From the NCBI GenBank assembly GCA_009192285.1, contig WBVU01000003.1:2201973-2265972 (forward strand): a stretch of 64,000 nt of DNA, written 5' to 3'. How positions within the stretch are numbered: position 1 is the stretch's first letter; every line of letters starts with the position of its first letter. Below are positions 13,202-24,344 of the stretch, piece by piece. The translations under genes and the position numbers were made by a program. Below the pieces are notes generated by a model. It was not told the origin of the DNA. It ran no database searches and saw nothing but the letters and a program-made list of their open reading frames with translations. The DNA comes from Morchella semilibera (Eukaryota; Ascomycota; Pezizomycetes; Pezizales; Morchellaceae).

Positions 13202-13358
13202 CTTATCCCTTAAGCTGCCAGTGCTGGTCCCCTATAAAAGGGGGTCGGAATTTGTATGAAGGGTCAATTATTTAATAAACGAGATAACAAGATCTCTTAG
13301 CAACCTTTGCTTTTTCCTGAGGGGGGGTCAGAAATTTGCTGGCAGCTTAAGGGATAAG
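13202..13358. mobile_element. MITE-like element with 20-bp perfect terminal inverted repeats
   Basis: Left end CTTATCCCTTAAGCTGCCAG is repeated exactly in inverted orientation at 13339..13358. The 157-bp element has no coding capacity and contains a seven-base G run. Perfect terminal repeats suggest a fairly recent insertion. No target duplication was obvious to me. Confidence 0.85.
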
Positions 13359-13856
13359 GTTTTAGAACCTGTCAATATTATTTTAGTTGAACACATCTAC
13401 TACGACCTTATTTGATGTTGGGCTCTGTTGCATCGATCTCACGGCCCCCGCCCAACGGCTCACAATCCCCGCCCAGCGGCTCACAACCCCTACCTTGGCC
13501 TTCCGGGTATTTTTCGACCCAAGCAATATCTAGGCCTACATATATATACTCATTTTATCAGCTTTTAAACCTTGAAACACCTCACAGAAACGTTAAAATC
13601 TGTAACGTTCCTGTTACTGGACAGGCTGCCGCGTTTGACGCGGCAAATAGTTTCAGTCTGATGCCTCTACATGCATGTATTCCATTGGCGCGGGATACCT
13701 GGTCCCACTATTATGTTTCCCCACATACTACAAAGCTTATAGTGCAAATATTTCATGGTAACGCGAGCGGCATTGTGGAGCAGCAAATGCGCCAAAAGTT
13801 ATTTTACTACCGGCAATAAAAAGAATACCATCTCTTATACCGTATAATGTCACCAG
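13359..13856. other. Spacer with one isolated open frame
   Basis: An open frame at 13412..13819 (plus, 135 codons) is the longest in this part. Its N-terminal part comes from a small duplicated CCCGCCCARCGGCTCACAA motif and the rest has no domain I recognise. There is no sign of splicing or a signal peptide. I do not call it a gene. Confidence 0.35.
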
Positions 13857-13968
13857 GTATTTCACAACCGACGGGAAACTTTCATAAGTGTGAGTATAAA
13901 TAACCAATATAGCATATCATAGCGTAAATACTGAAATTCAGTGCTTATACCACCGGTGATAAATAGTT
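13857..13968 (+). repeat. Dispersed repeat, copy A
   Basis: About 110 bp here matches, in reverse orientation, the segment at 42832..42968. Shared landmarks in order: ACAACCGRCGGGAAA, CTTCATAAGT, an AGCATA/AGCGTAAA region and ATTCAGTGCTTATACCACCG. The copies differ by substitutions and small indels, so this is an old family of unknown type. Confidence 0.65.
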
Positions 13969-14630
13969 TACTATCGCATTTACCGCTCTATAACGGCATA
14001 AGTGTAGAACTGATTCGTCAGACTTCGACCTAGCCAGCCAAGCCTTTTTTATATTTAGAGTACCTTAATACTACTCTAGTTAGCACGGTTAAAACAGGGG
14101 TAAATACATGCACAGAGTAAATAGGTTCCTAAAATGTAATTATATATATCGTTGCTGCGCTGCCGGGTTCCTAGGTTTTAGGTCTCTGTCTACTGTACTA
14201 GTTTCTTTTCTTTTTGCAGTCACGCACCCACACTCCTTAACCCCCTCCTTTAGTTTATTGTATTACACTGTATATAAATAGTCCCATTCGGGATCTATGG
14301 TGCGAGAAGGCTTGGAGGGCGAGGTTGTCAACCCTGTTTACACCAGTTCAGTGTAATACCTTATTGGCTCTGGCGGCTATTGAGTCGAGCTCAAGGGGAG
14401 GCTCTTCAATCTTTGCTTCCCAGAGCCAATGAAAGAATTGGTTAAAGTGGTGTGTACAGGGTTGTCAAAGTCGCCCTCTACTCCTTCTTGCACCATATTA
14501 GAAAATCAAGCAACATTAGTCAGCGCATCCGCAACTAACAGTATATGAACACACGTCACATGCAAAAAAAGGTGTATGCTACGAAACAATGCATTTACTG
14601 ATGGGTTTAAATATTTTAGTAAAGAATTTA
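13969..14630. other. Spacer with no gene seen
   Basis: No gene is supported. Around 14300-14470 there are loosely symmetrical segments (TTGGCTCTGG against CCAGAGCCAA, and ACCCTGTTTACACC against GTGTGTACAGGGT) forming a large imperfect inverted repeat of about 170 bp, possibly another decayed element. Confidence 0.45.
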
Positions 14631-15006
14631 GGGCCCGTTTGGACCGGCACGGATTATATTGATGGATTATTCCAAAGTGTCGATTATCAATGAGTGAGTG
14701 AAATAATTCGGATATGCAGAACTTGAGGATATCACATCGCAATGAGAAGCTCGGTGTCGTTGAAGAGAAAAATAATTCGAGCTAATTATTTTCTTGGGAG
14801 ATTATTTGAATACGCAGAATAGAAACCATCACTCTTGATCTTTTTTGCTGGGTGGGCAAACAGCATTTCTCAAAATTGATGCTTGGCCTAAAATCTCTAA
14901 TATAGATTATTCCCCCAACACCTCTACTTCTTAGAATAATCCAAAACTCTATAATCCGTCGGATTACCGTTAATAATCGTGATTATCAGACTGTCCGAAC
15001 GGGCCC
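14631..15006. mobile_element. PIF/Harbinger-like MITE with TTA target duplication
   Basis: The 376-bp element starts GGGCCCGTTTGGAC and ends with its near-perfect inverted copy GTCCGAACGGGCCC. It is flanked on both sides by TTA. A 3-bp TWA duplication and GGGCC..GTTTGG termini are typical of Harbinger/Tourist-like elements. Internally it carries several GGATTAT/ATAATCC motifs and no transposase. Confidence 0.85.
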
Positions 15007-16023
15007 TTAATCTATATGATGTAGCCTATGGGTAACCCGCCCGTTTAAGGTGCATAGCGCACTTAAGTGCCATGGCCTGTTACATATAGTTATTGGCTAA
15101 AGGAACATTCCCACTTAATAATTAATAATTATGTGTTTAATGATTCAGTAGCGGCTAACTAAACGCCCCCACCCCACCCCTTCCTCTTGTAGAGGCTGCC
15201 TAAAGAGGTGAAATGATAATTCCATTTTCCCCTGACTCGCAGGAGCATTTTGGAATCAATCATGGGTGAAATAATTATCATTCGCCAAGTTCGCCGATTC
15301 TGGTACTAGCATTTTAATCCCTTTCATGCTGTAGTCCTCGAACTCATCTTGGTCTCAGTTCTTTTCAAAAAACCAAGAAGCTACTTATCTAAACTGGAAG
15401 ATATACCATCAATGACCCTCTATTTCAAAATATAGTTCTATTTATTGAGGCCGGTCTTGGTAAAACTTCAGTATCACCCAAGGAAAATACCTTCTATTAG
15501 CACAGCACACAAATGACCTTTTTCAAAATCTAAGGCTTTTGTGTGGTATATCTGGTGGTTGATTTAAAGATTTATATGTGTTGTATCCTAAATTAGTTGT
15601 GGGTATAGCATAATTTGAAGGAGGGCGTCTTTTGGCGTGGCTCCAGCCTTATAACAGCTACATTATTTATGTCTAGAAACCTCATAGCGAGCGATTATGA
15701 ACAATGTAATGTCCTCATCACAGGAACATATGTACATGTACTTATATTATACCGGTAATCTCCATTGAGTTCTTGTACCCCCCAAGAACCTATAATCGTT
15801 CTAGATGCGGTATCGGAATATATATTTCATCTTACTGGGCAGTGAATCCTATTCATGTAACTATTTGGTATGTGGATGCTCTGTTGATCTAGGCTGTAGT
15901 CGGGTATCATTATCTATGGACCCCCTGACACCCTGCCTCCCTAGGAGTTGCCCACAAATCCTACATCCCATGGGCATCATAAAATCCCTCAAAGATTTCC
16001 CACCGCACAATATCCATCAGCAC
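15007..16023. other. Spacer downstream of the RING gene
   Basis: No supportable gene. The plus-strand frame 15805..16194 is the antisense shadow of the RING-coding exon at its right-hand end. A TGTACATGTAC palindrome lies at about 15729. Confidence 0.45.
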
Positions 16024-17331
16024 CTAAACACCTTCATCTACACCAATCAGCGAATATTCCACCAAAGCAACACTAGATACACTCACTTTTTCCTTCACCG
16101 GCCCTCTACACATCGGGCACACCATGGTGTGAACTGCCACTTTCTTTGTATTCTCATAACACTCCAAGCAAAGTGCCAGATGCCTACACGGTAACAGCAG
16201 CACATCTGCCACGGCGGTCATACATACCACACAATCCCCCGTTTGCTCCCTAGACCAAATCAACGGCGCGCTCGATAACGCAGAAGGGGTACTCACCGTA
16301 ATGGTAGTATGACTCTTAACATTTGGACTGCTGATATAGTCATCCAGATTACCTGATATTCTACCATGAACACATACAGAGCCCCGATTACTATTGGTAG
16401 AGCGGCGTAGGGGGTTAGGATGAGGGAGACTGCCGCGATGGCGGCCAAAGTTGTTTGAAGTGCAATTAAGGGAGAGGCGGTAGTGTTGCTTGTTTGTGTT
16501 AGCCATCCTCGCTGGGTGGGGGAAAATCTTACGGGGGAGGGGGTATCACAAAGATTCCGGAAATGCACCGGGTATATTTTGTGGTCCGAGCACCTGAGAC
16601 CTGCCCACCGAAGTGCAGGATAACGTGGTTGATGTTTTCTTCGCTATCTGCACTACTAGATAACGGATCTTTGAGAGCACAGTAACTTGGTATCGCTTTA
16701 CTGCTGTTGCCAATATTGATAGTCCGAGGAGAGAGGTATCTCTTAAAAGATCAATTGATGATCTAGCCGTATAGGCTACCGGATATTCTACCAGGAACAC
16801 ATACAGCGCCCCAATTACGACTAGAGAGGCAGCATAAGGACTTAGGATGAAGTATAACGCCGCGGTGGCAGCCACGATTGTCTGCAGTGCAATTAAGGGA
16901 GAGGCCGTAGTGTCGCTTGCTGGTGTTAGCCATCCCAGCGAGAGAGAAGGAACAGTGATGGGGTATCACATAGATTGCGGAAATGCCCCTGGCATCTGGA
17001 GCAATACGTTGTGAGCCTGTTCCACTGGAATGAAGGATAGCATAGATGATGATTCCTGCACTATCTGCGATACTAGCTGGCGGGCCTTTGAGAGCATATA
17101 AACCAGACATTTCTCTGCCGCTGCTACTAATGAAAACGATAGGTTTTGGAGGAAATTTAAATTACCACAAAAGCACCCAAGCAGCGCAAGTAGCGCAAGG
17201 CTCAGCGGTAGAACCAGCAGTGGGCATACGATGATGAGGGCTAGCCCGGCTATGGCTATAGGTATAGCGAAGAAGATAATGTAGTCGAAGTCATCCTGGA
17301 AACTGTAGATATCGTCTAATATTACCTTCAT
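16024..17331 (-). CDS. Membrane-anchored RING-finger protein (putative E3 ubiquitin ligase) with duplicated exon
   Basis: Proposed exons: 17331..16970, 16915..16550, 16488..16297, 16249..16024, about 381 aa; introns of 54, 61 and 47 nt, all phase 2. The last exon encodes a C3HC4 RING: CVVC, then LLLPCRHLALCLEC and CPMC, of the C-terminal type seen in membrane E3 ligases; by family it would recruit an E2 and ubiquitinate substrates. Exons 1-3 encode hydrophobic segments, e.g. FFAIPIAIAGLALIIVCPLL and VVIGALYVFLVEY. Exon 2 and exon 3 begin almost identically (TTASPLIALQT), while exons 1 and 2 end almost identically (PGAFPQS, PGAFPES), so one exon-intron unit of about 420 bp was duplicated. Introns 1 and 2 start GTGATA and end CAAG. 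Start: 17331 is the first in-frame ATG; another ATG at 17401 would be in frame only if the C-run near 17361 had a different length. Confidence 0.75.
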
Positions 17332-18305
17332 GTTTGAGGGTAGGGTGGGGCTATCTGGTGGGGGGGGGGGATGGGAGTTGATTAATGGGATCGACACTCA
17401 TTGGTATACGATGATTAGTCATCCACGGGGCGCCTGAATTTAATGTGACTGAGATGTCATGCCTACTCACCTGTGGTGGATTGCCTATTAGGGTCTACTT
17501 CCTATTTACCGAATACCTACATATTTCCATAAACTTAACCTTTACAGAGCAATAATGTCCTCCAGCGAGTCTAAAATATAGACAATCTGGAAAGATCTTT
17601 CTTCCTCTTGGGCCTACCTCTCCTCTATGTTTCGTACCTAGGGCGAGGAGGTTCCATACCACTAGACTGGTGGAATCGCACGACAACTCTTAGTATCTAT
17701 TTAGTCATTATATTTCCTCTTTACACCAACGAGACCTTGCAGTGTTTGTTTTGTTACTTGTTTTGCTTTGAAGATGGCGGCGGAAGGAGGGTATTTCTGG
17801 GGCAGTGCGATCTTGTCATAGCCGGAAGGCTGCATACAAGTAATGAATTAAACAAAAAAAAAAGGAATGACCTTGTAGTGGATCCTGTGCCCGCGGAGGG
17901 TCTGAGACGAAAGGCCTTGACAAAACAACACATAACTAAACGATATGACCAAACAAGACAAAAAAGGGAAATCCTTGTCTTGAAACCTCTCTAGAGATGC
18001 GGGTGATGGCCCATGATCCACGTATAAGCACCAAACCCCGGCAACACGTAGCCAAGTACGAAAGAGTAATTTGAGCTCCTTTACACCTCAATCCCTAATG
18101 AATCGTACCAGAGGGCTCTACAACTACACCTATCGATAGGAATATTCCCTTGTACTTACAAATACGCTGTGCTTGTTACCCTCGGGTCAAGCTGTAGTTT
18201 TTTTATCCGTGATTTAAGGAAATCTTCGTAGTCGAATGTATCTTTACCCCTTATGGCCCTCTATCCATCCTGCGTATATCAGCAAGATTTAGTCAAAGCA
18301 TTGGA
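17332..18305. other. Spacer with no supportable gene
   Basis: Open frames at 17495..17686 (minus) and 17608..17994 (plus) show no domain or splice support. A run of about 11 G lies near 17361-17371 (C-run on the minus strand), directly upstream of the RING gene. Confidence 0.45.
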
Positions 18306-19648
18306 TCAATCTACTTGGTCCCACCTGGTCGATTTGAATTTCAATCTCCTCGAACTTTCACTCATAAAAATCCTTAAGAATTTCGAAATATATACCTTAT
18401 GAAGCTTCTTCAATCCTTCTTCGCTTGTCCAATTCATTAGGACGGCCTTTTTCCCTGTAGAGTACAAGAAAACCCTTTTCGCTAGGGGTGCTGCTTTGAG
18501 AATTGTATCGCAGCACAAACCATACTGCTTCCAATTCCAACTATGTACTTATACCCTTCAAAGCTGATACGATTGCCTCATCACTATGTGGTAAATTTTC
18601 GTCATCCTCAACAATGAGCTTAATTATGCGCCTGACGTTCTTTTCACCGAGCCACTTAAACACCACAGAGTAGTTTGTGCGGCGCCCCCGACCACCCAAA
18701 GGTTGTTCACTTAATAGCTCTTTTGGAAGACAAACACGTTTTAGAATAGGGTCAAGATTCAGATGCCCTATATACCCACCAATGCTCTCCAGGAAATCTG
18801 CTGGTAGGGGCTTCACAAGGCTAAGCTCTGAAAGGTCGAGGTGACAATAAAGAGCTAGTTATCGTTATTTTTCAGTTGCTCAAGAACCTCCCCTCCACAA
18901 AAGTATTTATGGGACTATCATACCTTGTTTGCCGCTGTAAAGACGCTTCATTACGCCCTTGCTCTCAGGTTGACGCATATACGCACCCTTCAAAACAAAC
19001 TCCACTTCTTTACAGGATGGATTATCACATATCTTGTCCGCGAAGTGATTTCTCTGACAAAAAGAAATGCGCGAACACCCTTTGGAGATGGCAATCAACG
19101 GAGTTCACTCCCTCCCCAGCGGTATGCACAACAACACTATATACCCCCAAAACATATGTTAACGGCTCTTCTTCACTCGCGTTCATATAGCTGAAGAAAT
19201 CGGGTTCGCTTCGCAGTAGCCATTTGACAAACTTGATGCGATTTTTCAGCGCATCTGCGGTTTCCTACTCTTCCCAGCCTTCGATAACTTCTTTTTATCT
19301 CACCGCAAAATGAAGCAGATTTCCTCCAACACTGGTGACTTCCTTCCATTTATCTTTCTAGTAGGTCAAGTCAGGCTCCCGGACCTCATCTGGGAATTTT
19401 CCAGCCTCTAAATCGTCGGAGAAGTCTATCGTGCTTTCGTCCACTTGGTCTAAAAGGATCTGAAGGATCTGCCCAATTCCCTTTGTTCTATGTTTTGGTG
19501 TTCCTAATTCGGTCTTGGTTAAGGAAACTCTCGGTGCAGCAATAACATCGGGGTTTAGGCTCTCCCAGACGTTCTTCGCTGCCTGTGTTCGCGAGTGCTT
19601 GCTCCTCTCTTCCCACGCCGGCCCATCACCCTCGCTTTGGCGTTCCAA
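18306..19648 (-). pseudogene. Broken N-terminal part of a fungal subtilisin-like (S8) family protein
   Basis: Reading the minus strand, conserved pieces appear in order but in different frames: GGNLLHFAV near 19325, IKFVKWLLRSEPDFF near 19215, then FKWLGEKNVRRIIKLIVEDD and SDEAIVSALKGI (18816..18541), then after a frameshift near 18546 the segment SWNWKQYGLCCDTI and VFLYSTGKKAVLMNW (to 18306). From memory these match the N-terminal region before the S8 peptidase domain in many filamentous-fungal proteins (usual forms: HSDEAI, WDWKK.DLC, LYWSGNNAVL.GW). No catalytic Asp/His/Ser domain follows within the 900 bp toward 17400, so the gene is truncated as well as frameshifted. The 19358..19648 frame may be its more N-terminal, poorly conserved part. 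Confidence 0.6.
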
Positions 19649-20601
19649 TCCCTTGGCCGAGAAACTTTCATGTTCATCATAGATGAGGCCATTTCGAGCC
19701 GAGATACCGATATCGTTACAAAATGTTTGGATTTATAGGTACCCTTTCTCGGTTTTTGAGATAAGGATGAGTATGAGCAGTCGGAGGTAGAGAAACGTGC
19801 AAGGAAAGTATTGTAGGTAGTTACCTAACTTCGGCTACTCACCCAGGCACGATAATACCTATATTATATGACCTCAATATATATGTAGGTATATATTCAT
19901 GCTGTACTCTAATTTCAAACACAACATATGTACTTCAAAATGTGAGTTTTGGGGAATAACTCGCAGAGTTATCGGTCTGACCAGGGGTTAGAGCAGAACC
20001 AGATAGCACCTATAGCTACATACGTGATCAGCTGGGTAAAAGCCATTAGGATTAAGGGCCCGCATGATGGTAAATTGAGTGAGTTTGTCGCCATAGTAGG
20101 CTCTACACGCGGCAAACCAGGACACATCCACTTCTAATATTAAAGGCAGGGTGGATGGGGCGAGTTATAATCGGAGTTCTAGCCGCCTAGGACGAGGGCG
20201 CCGGTGAGCCCGTAGGGAATATATAGGTTGATTTCTGGTGCATGTAGGTCGTATATATGTACGATAAGTTATTGACTATAGTTTTAAGTCCCGTCGATAC
20301 TTGGGGCTGTCCTCTCATATTATGGCCAACTGAAGTTCCCTAAAAGACTTCACCTTGCATGTAGAATATGACCAACGCCGGGTATTCATACACTGGGTAT
20401 TTATATAATTTCTTCGCCGGGCCGACACATTTTAATTCAAAGGCGATGTCAGCCCTATATCTACGAAAGCCCTGTCTTGACTAATTAAGCCGGGCAACTG
20501 TAACCCGCGATGTAGTTACCTTCATATCCTTTAATCCTACTGATGTAAACCTCCTCTCCGAAATATTCCACAAAGCCAGAGCCCTGTTGCGCCTTAATTC
20601 A
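19649..20601. other. Spacer between two broken genes
   Basis: No supportable gene; open frames are at most 62 codons. The spacer separates the minus-strand subtilisin-like relic from the plus-strand NACHT/ankyrin relic, which therefore point away from each other. Confidence 0.4.
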
Positions 20602-23600
20602 ATGGATCAGTCCAATCCGAGTAATCTCAACTTTAAGATTGATCTCGAGCCTATTGGAGACACGGAGTCTGTCTTCTGCTATCGGAATTCACCAGGCGAA
20701 TTCGAAGTTCAACGTCCAATAATCCTCGATCGCCACACTTTGATGAGGTCGAATCTTGCTATTCAGGGCACTCTCGACACTGTTACCTACGGAAACCTTT
20801 CGCCGCATCAGCAACATTGCATCTCTGTCCTGATATTTTCTGGGCCTCAGGAGACTCGGGAGACTCTCGGGAGACTCAGGAGACAGTCAAGAATCTCACC
20901 TCCGCAAGTGATCACTGGCCCATTCGGGATAGAAGTTATATATATCTCTCAAGGTTGGTTTTCTGGCACGGATGATGAGGATTTCTTGCGCTTGCTTGTC
21001 AAAGGAGCTCAGCAAAATGGTAAAGAGGTTAGAAGGTACTGCGAGAAGAAACATTCGGCACATATGGAATGCTATACTAATTATAAAATTATAAAAAAGC
21101 TCTCGATTTAGACTTACCCTACTTTATGCAAAGACTTGCCACTATAAACCATGAATCATCCCCACCATACTTCCTCACATTGATATCTTCAACTGGATGT
21201 GGAATGATGAAATGCTTCTCCAGTGGTCGAAGGAAAGTGTTAATGGGATTCTACACTTACGCGGCTCAGCTGGCTGGGGGAAGCCAGCACTTTGCACCTA
21301 TCTTGATAAAGAAATACAATGATAAGGACGGCGATTACATCAGGTATACCATGATCTTGATAGTGCGGAAACTCTTATATTTCGAGCCAGCGCTTTACAC
21401 CCAATTTGCAGATGAACTTGGAAGGTTCAAATCCAATATGGAAGGGGGAGGATCTATGGGGGCTTTTACGCAAATTACTCTTGCATCCTCAAGAAAGACC
21501 GCTTATATGTATTTTTGACTCTCCCGATGCTTTGGGAGGTGACCACTTAACTCACGGTAAAAGCGGTTGGCTTTTAGAGTGCCTATTGAAATTACAAAAG
21601 CAAACAAGGTTGCCCCTCAGCCTAGTGATTAGCAGCGAATGCCCTATGGATCGATTCACAGCCCCCATCTCTTTAGCAACCATTTTGATGATCGATCTAG
21701 ACAGTCACAGAAAACTTCCGTGATGTCGAAATGGTATTTCAACGCAGCCTATCTGACCTAGTTCAAAGATCTCCAGCGTTTAAGGGGCTCCAAGAGTATG
21801 TCTTAAATGAATTCAACACTCTATCTGCTCATCAACGAACGTTTCTCAATAATGAGATACGGTTGGGGTTGTTGGCACAACCACGATTTGGCCTCACAAT
21901 GAGCTCTTTATCGACGTAAATCCGATCCTTTCCACCTAATCTGCACCAGGTGTATGAGCATATTCTTTCAAGCGTTATAGAAGATATTCGTCCATGGGCA
22001 TACAAGGCTCTCACTTGGATAACGTAAACAAACCCCCCTGTTGAAACTTAATGAGCTCCGGGTTGCGATGTCGATGGAGAAGGGGAAGTTCAACGAGCAT
22101 CACCAGCCTTTACACTTGCTCAGTGATCTTTGTGAGACTTTTGATCCTCTTATAAGGATTTTGAGAAACGAGATCCACTTCATTCATCTATCCTTCAAAC
22201 GATTTATGATGAATATTGAGACCCAAAATAGTGCGCAATGGTATAGCTTGGAAAGTGTTAAATCACACGAGGATATATTTGATTCTTGCTTGTCCTACCT
22301 CTATCGCGGTGAACCTTTGAACGCTCCTCTCAATGCCGATCAAGCGGAGAGGTCAGATGGGCAAGCACAAATTTCCAACTCATTATCAATGACTGATGCG
22401 CTAATTGGAGCCACTAGTACAATGGAACACAAGTCAATAGTCGGGGTGTTGTTAAAGAATGCAGAACAGCAAAACCTCCCCAGAGGAGAACTACATTTAG
22501 AGCGACTACTTTCAATCTCAGCCAGAAAAGGCCATCTCCACATTACAAAACTCTTGCTTGATGAGTGTACAAACATCAATCCCGTCTATGAGGACCTTAC
22601 GCTACTACAACATGCCACTCTATCCGGCCGGAGCGATGGAGTTCGATTACTTCTCCAGAGTTCCGAGGCCGATATCTCCTTTGGAATGTCAACCTGGAAT
22701 AGCGCAATTCATCTTGCTGCGCTCGATGGCAACATGGTAATAATGGAAATGCTTTTGGCCGCTACAGATATAGCTGACGCTGGTTCATACGAAAGAGGTC
22801 TAATACATGGGGCTGCCCGCGGTGGTCACCCTGATATAGTAGATATGCCTCTAGCAAAGTTCTCAGAATTGGTAAATAGGAAAGACGAGACAGAGATGAC
22901 TCCTCTTCGTTGGTCAGTCTGGGGAAATCATCGTCCTGAGCGGTGCTAGCGTTTGGGAAAAGATTATTGTGGCAGTGTGCCACTCATCTTTGCAGCTAGC
23001 TTTGGCCTCACTGAATGCCTCGATGCCCTTCTCGAAGCCGTGCGAGATGCTCGAGATCGAAGTAGCGATAACATGGAAGATATCGACTCTGAAATCTCGG
23101 CATCCTTATATTCCGCTACACTCAAAGGCCATGTAGAAGCAGTACAACTTCTATTGGATAATGGTGCTTTTCCAGGCGAAATATATGGTGATAATATTCA
23201 AAAGACAGCTCTACATGCTGCCGCTAAGGGAGGATATGTCGACGCATTGGCTGTACTTATAGATGAGGGTGAAGCATTAGTCAATGCAAAGTCTTCATTA
23301 GGAAACACACCCTTACACAGTGCCTGCAAACATAACAAAGCGATGAAATACTTGATCGAGCGTGGCGCGAATGTGAAAGCTGCCAATAACGATAAAAAAA
23401 AACTCCACTCGTGCTAGCAGCGTCAACTGGTAACGCAGATGTGGTAAAATCACTTCTTGCAAATGGTGCAATAGGGAGTACTAATATTAGGAACGAGCTA
23501 CACCTCGGCCGCACCGCTCTACATTATGCCGCCGGAAGTGGGTGTTGGGACTGTGTGGAACCTTTACTGTTTGTTGCCTGGCCGTTTGCCCGTGCGGCCT

Positions 23601-24344
23601 TCTCCGACCATACAGCCATACATGCCGTCTTTTCTGGAAAAAACACTTTGCTCGCACAGAAGATGGTAGAAGGGATAATCGATAAGGATTACTGGTCAGC
23701 GCCATTTCCGTGGGCACTTAATTAAACTTTGTATCAACGAAGATATTATAGACCTCTAGCTCAAACTCCGGCCTAACGATTTAAAGGCCAGAAGCGAACT
23801 CGGAACTCCACCACTTATAATGTTTGCAACACGAGGAATCCCCAGACTCGTGGATTTATTGCTTGCCACTGGTGTTGATAGAGAAGTTCGAGACCAAAGG
23901 GACCGCTCTACCCTCGATATCGCTTTTAATCCTACTATCCGGGAGTTATTGGACCCCCAATTAAAATCCAACCGCAATCCTCAATCAGGGCCTGAAAGGC
24001 GTTACCTATTGCCGCTTTGCTACCCCGAATATAATAACTATACTTCATTTAACATTATTTGCGATCATTGTGATCATGTCCTAGATGATAGGTTTCTTTA
24101 ACGTAAAGGCTCCTGAAATAATCTTATTAAATATCCAATGATGTCAGCTAACGTCTCGCCCTGTCTTGTAGATTATTACCAGTGTAGTGGCAATGATTTT
24201 GATTTATGTATCGACTGCTATAGAGCGGAGAAGAGATGCAATGATCCGAAAGAATATATAATGGAGCTTCTATTTGTTTACGATTGTCTTCAATCCGTCG
24301 AAACGTTTTCTCCTTGGGTTAAAATGCAGCAGCTGCCCAAATAG
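20602..24344 (+). pseudogene. Broken NACHT-ankyrin-ZZ (NLR/STAND-like) gene
   Basis: Domain order: an N-terminal region without recognised domain (ATG at 20602, to 21111); a segment IDIFNWMWNDEMLLQW at about 21170-21225, typical just before the P-loop of fungal NACHT proteins; the P-loop GSAGWGKPAL (21262..21291), with Pro where Ser/Thr normally follows Lys; a Walker-B-like segment LICIFDSPDAL (21502..21534); NACHT tail to about 22240; about a dozen ankyrin repeats (about 22380-23980, e.g. KTALHAAAKGGYVDALAVL); and a ZZ-type zinc finger (CDHCDH near 24060, then YYQCSGNDFDLCIDC near 24175-24220). Frame changes near 21120, 21160, 21330, 21480, 21720, 21920, 22930, 23400 and 23720 and a TAA at 24099 break it. 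Several breaks sit in homopolymers, e.g. nine A at 23394-23402. Family members sense non-self or damage in fungi; this copy is probably inactive unless the breaks are sequencing errors. Confidence 0.75.

Noticed and set aside
13412-13819. 135-codon open frame on the plus strand
   Set aside because: Its start is a small repeat, it has no recognisable domain, no splice partner and no codon bias; it lies in a repeat-rich region.
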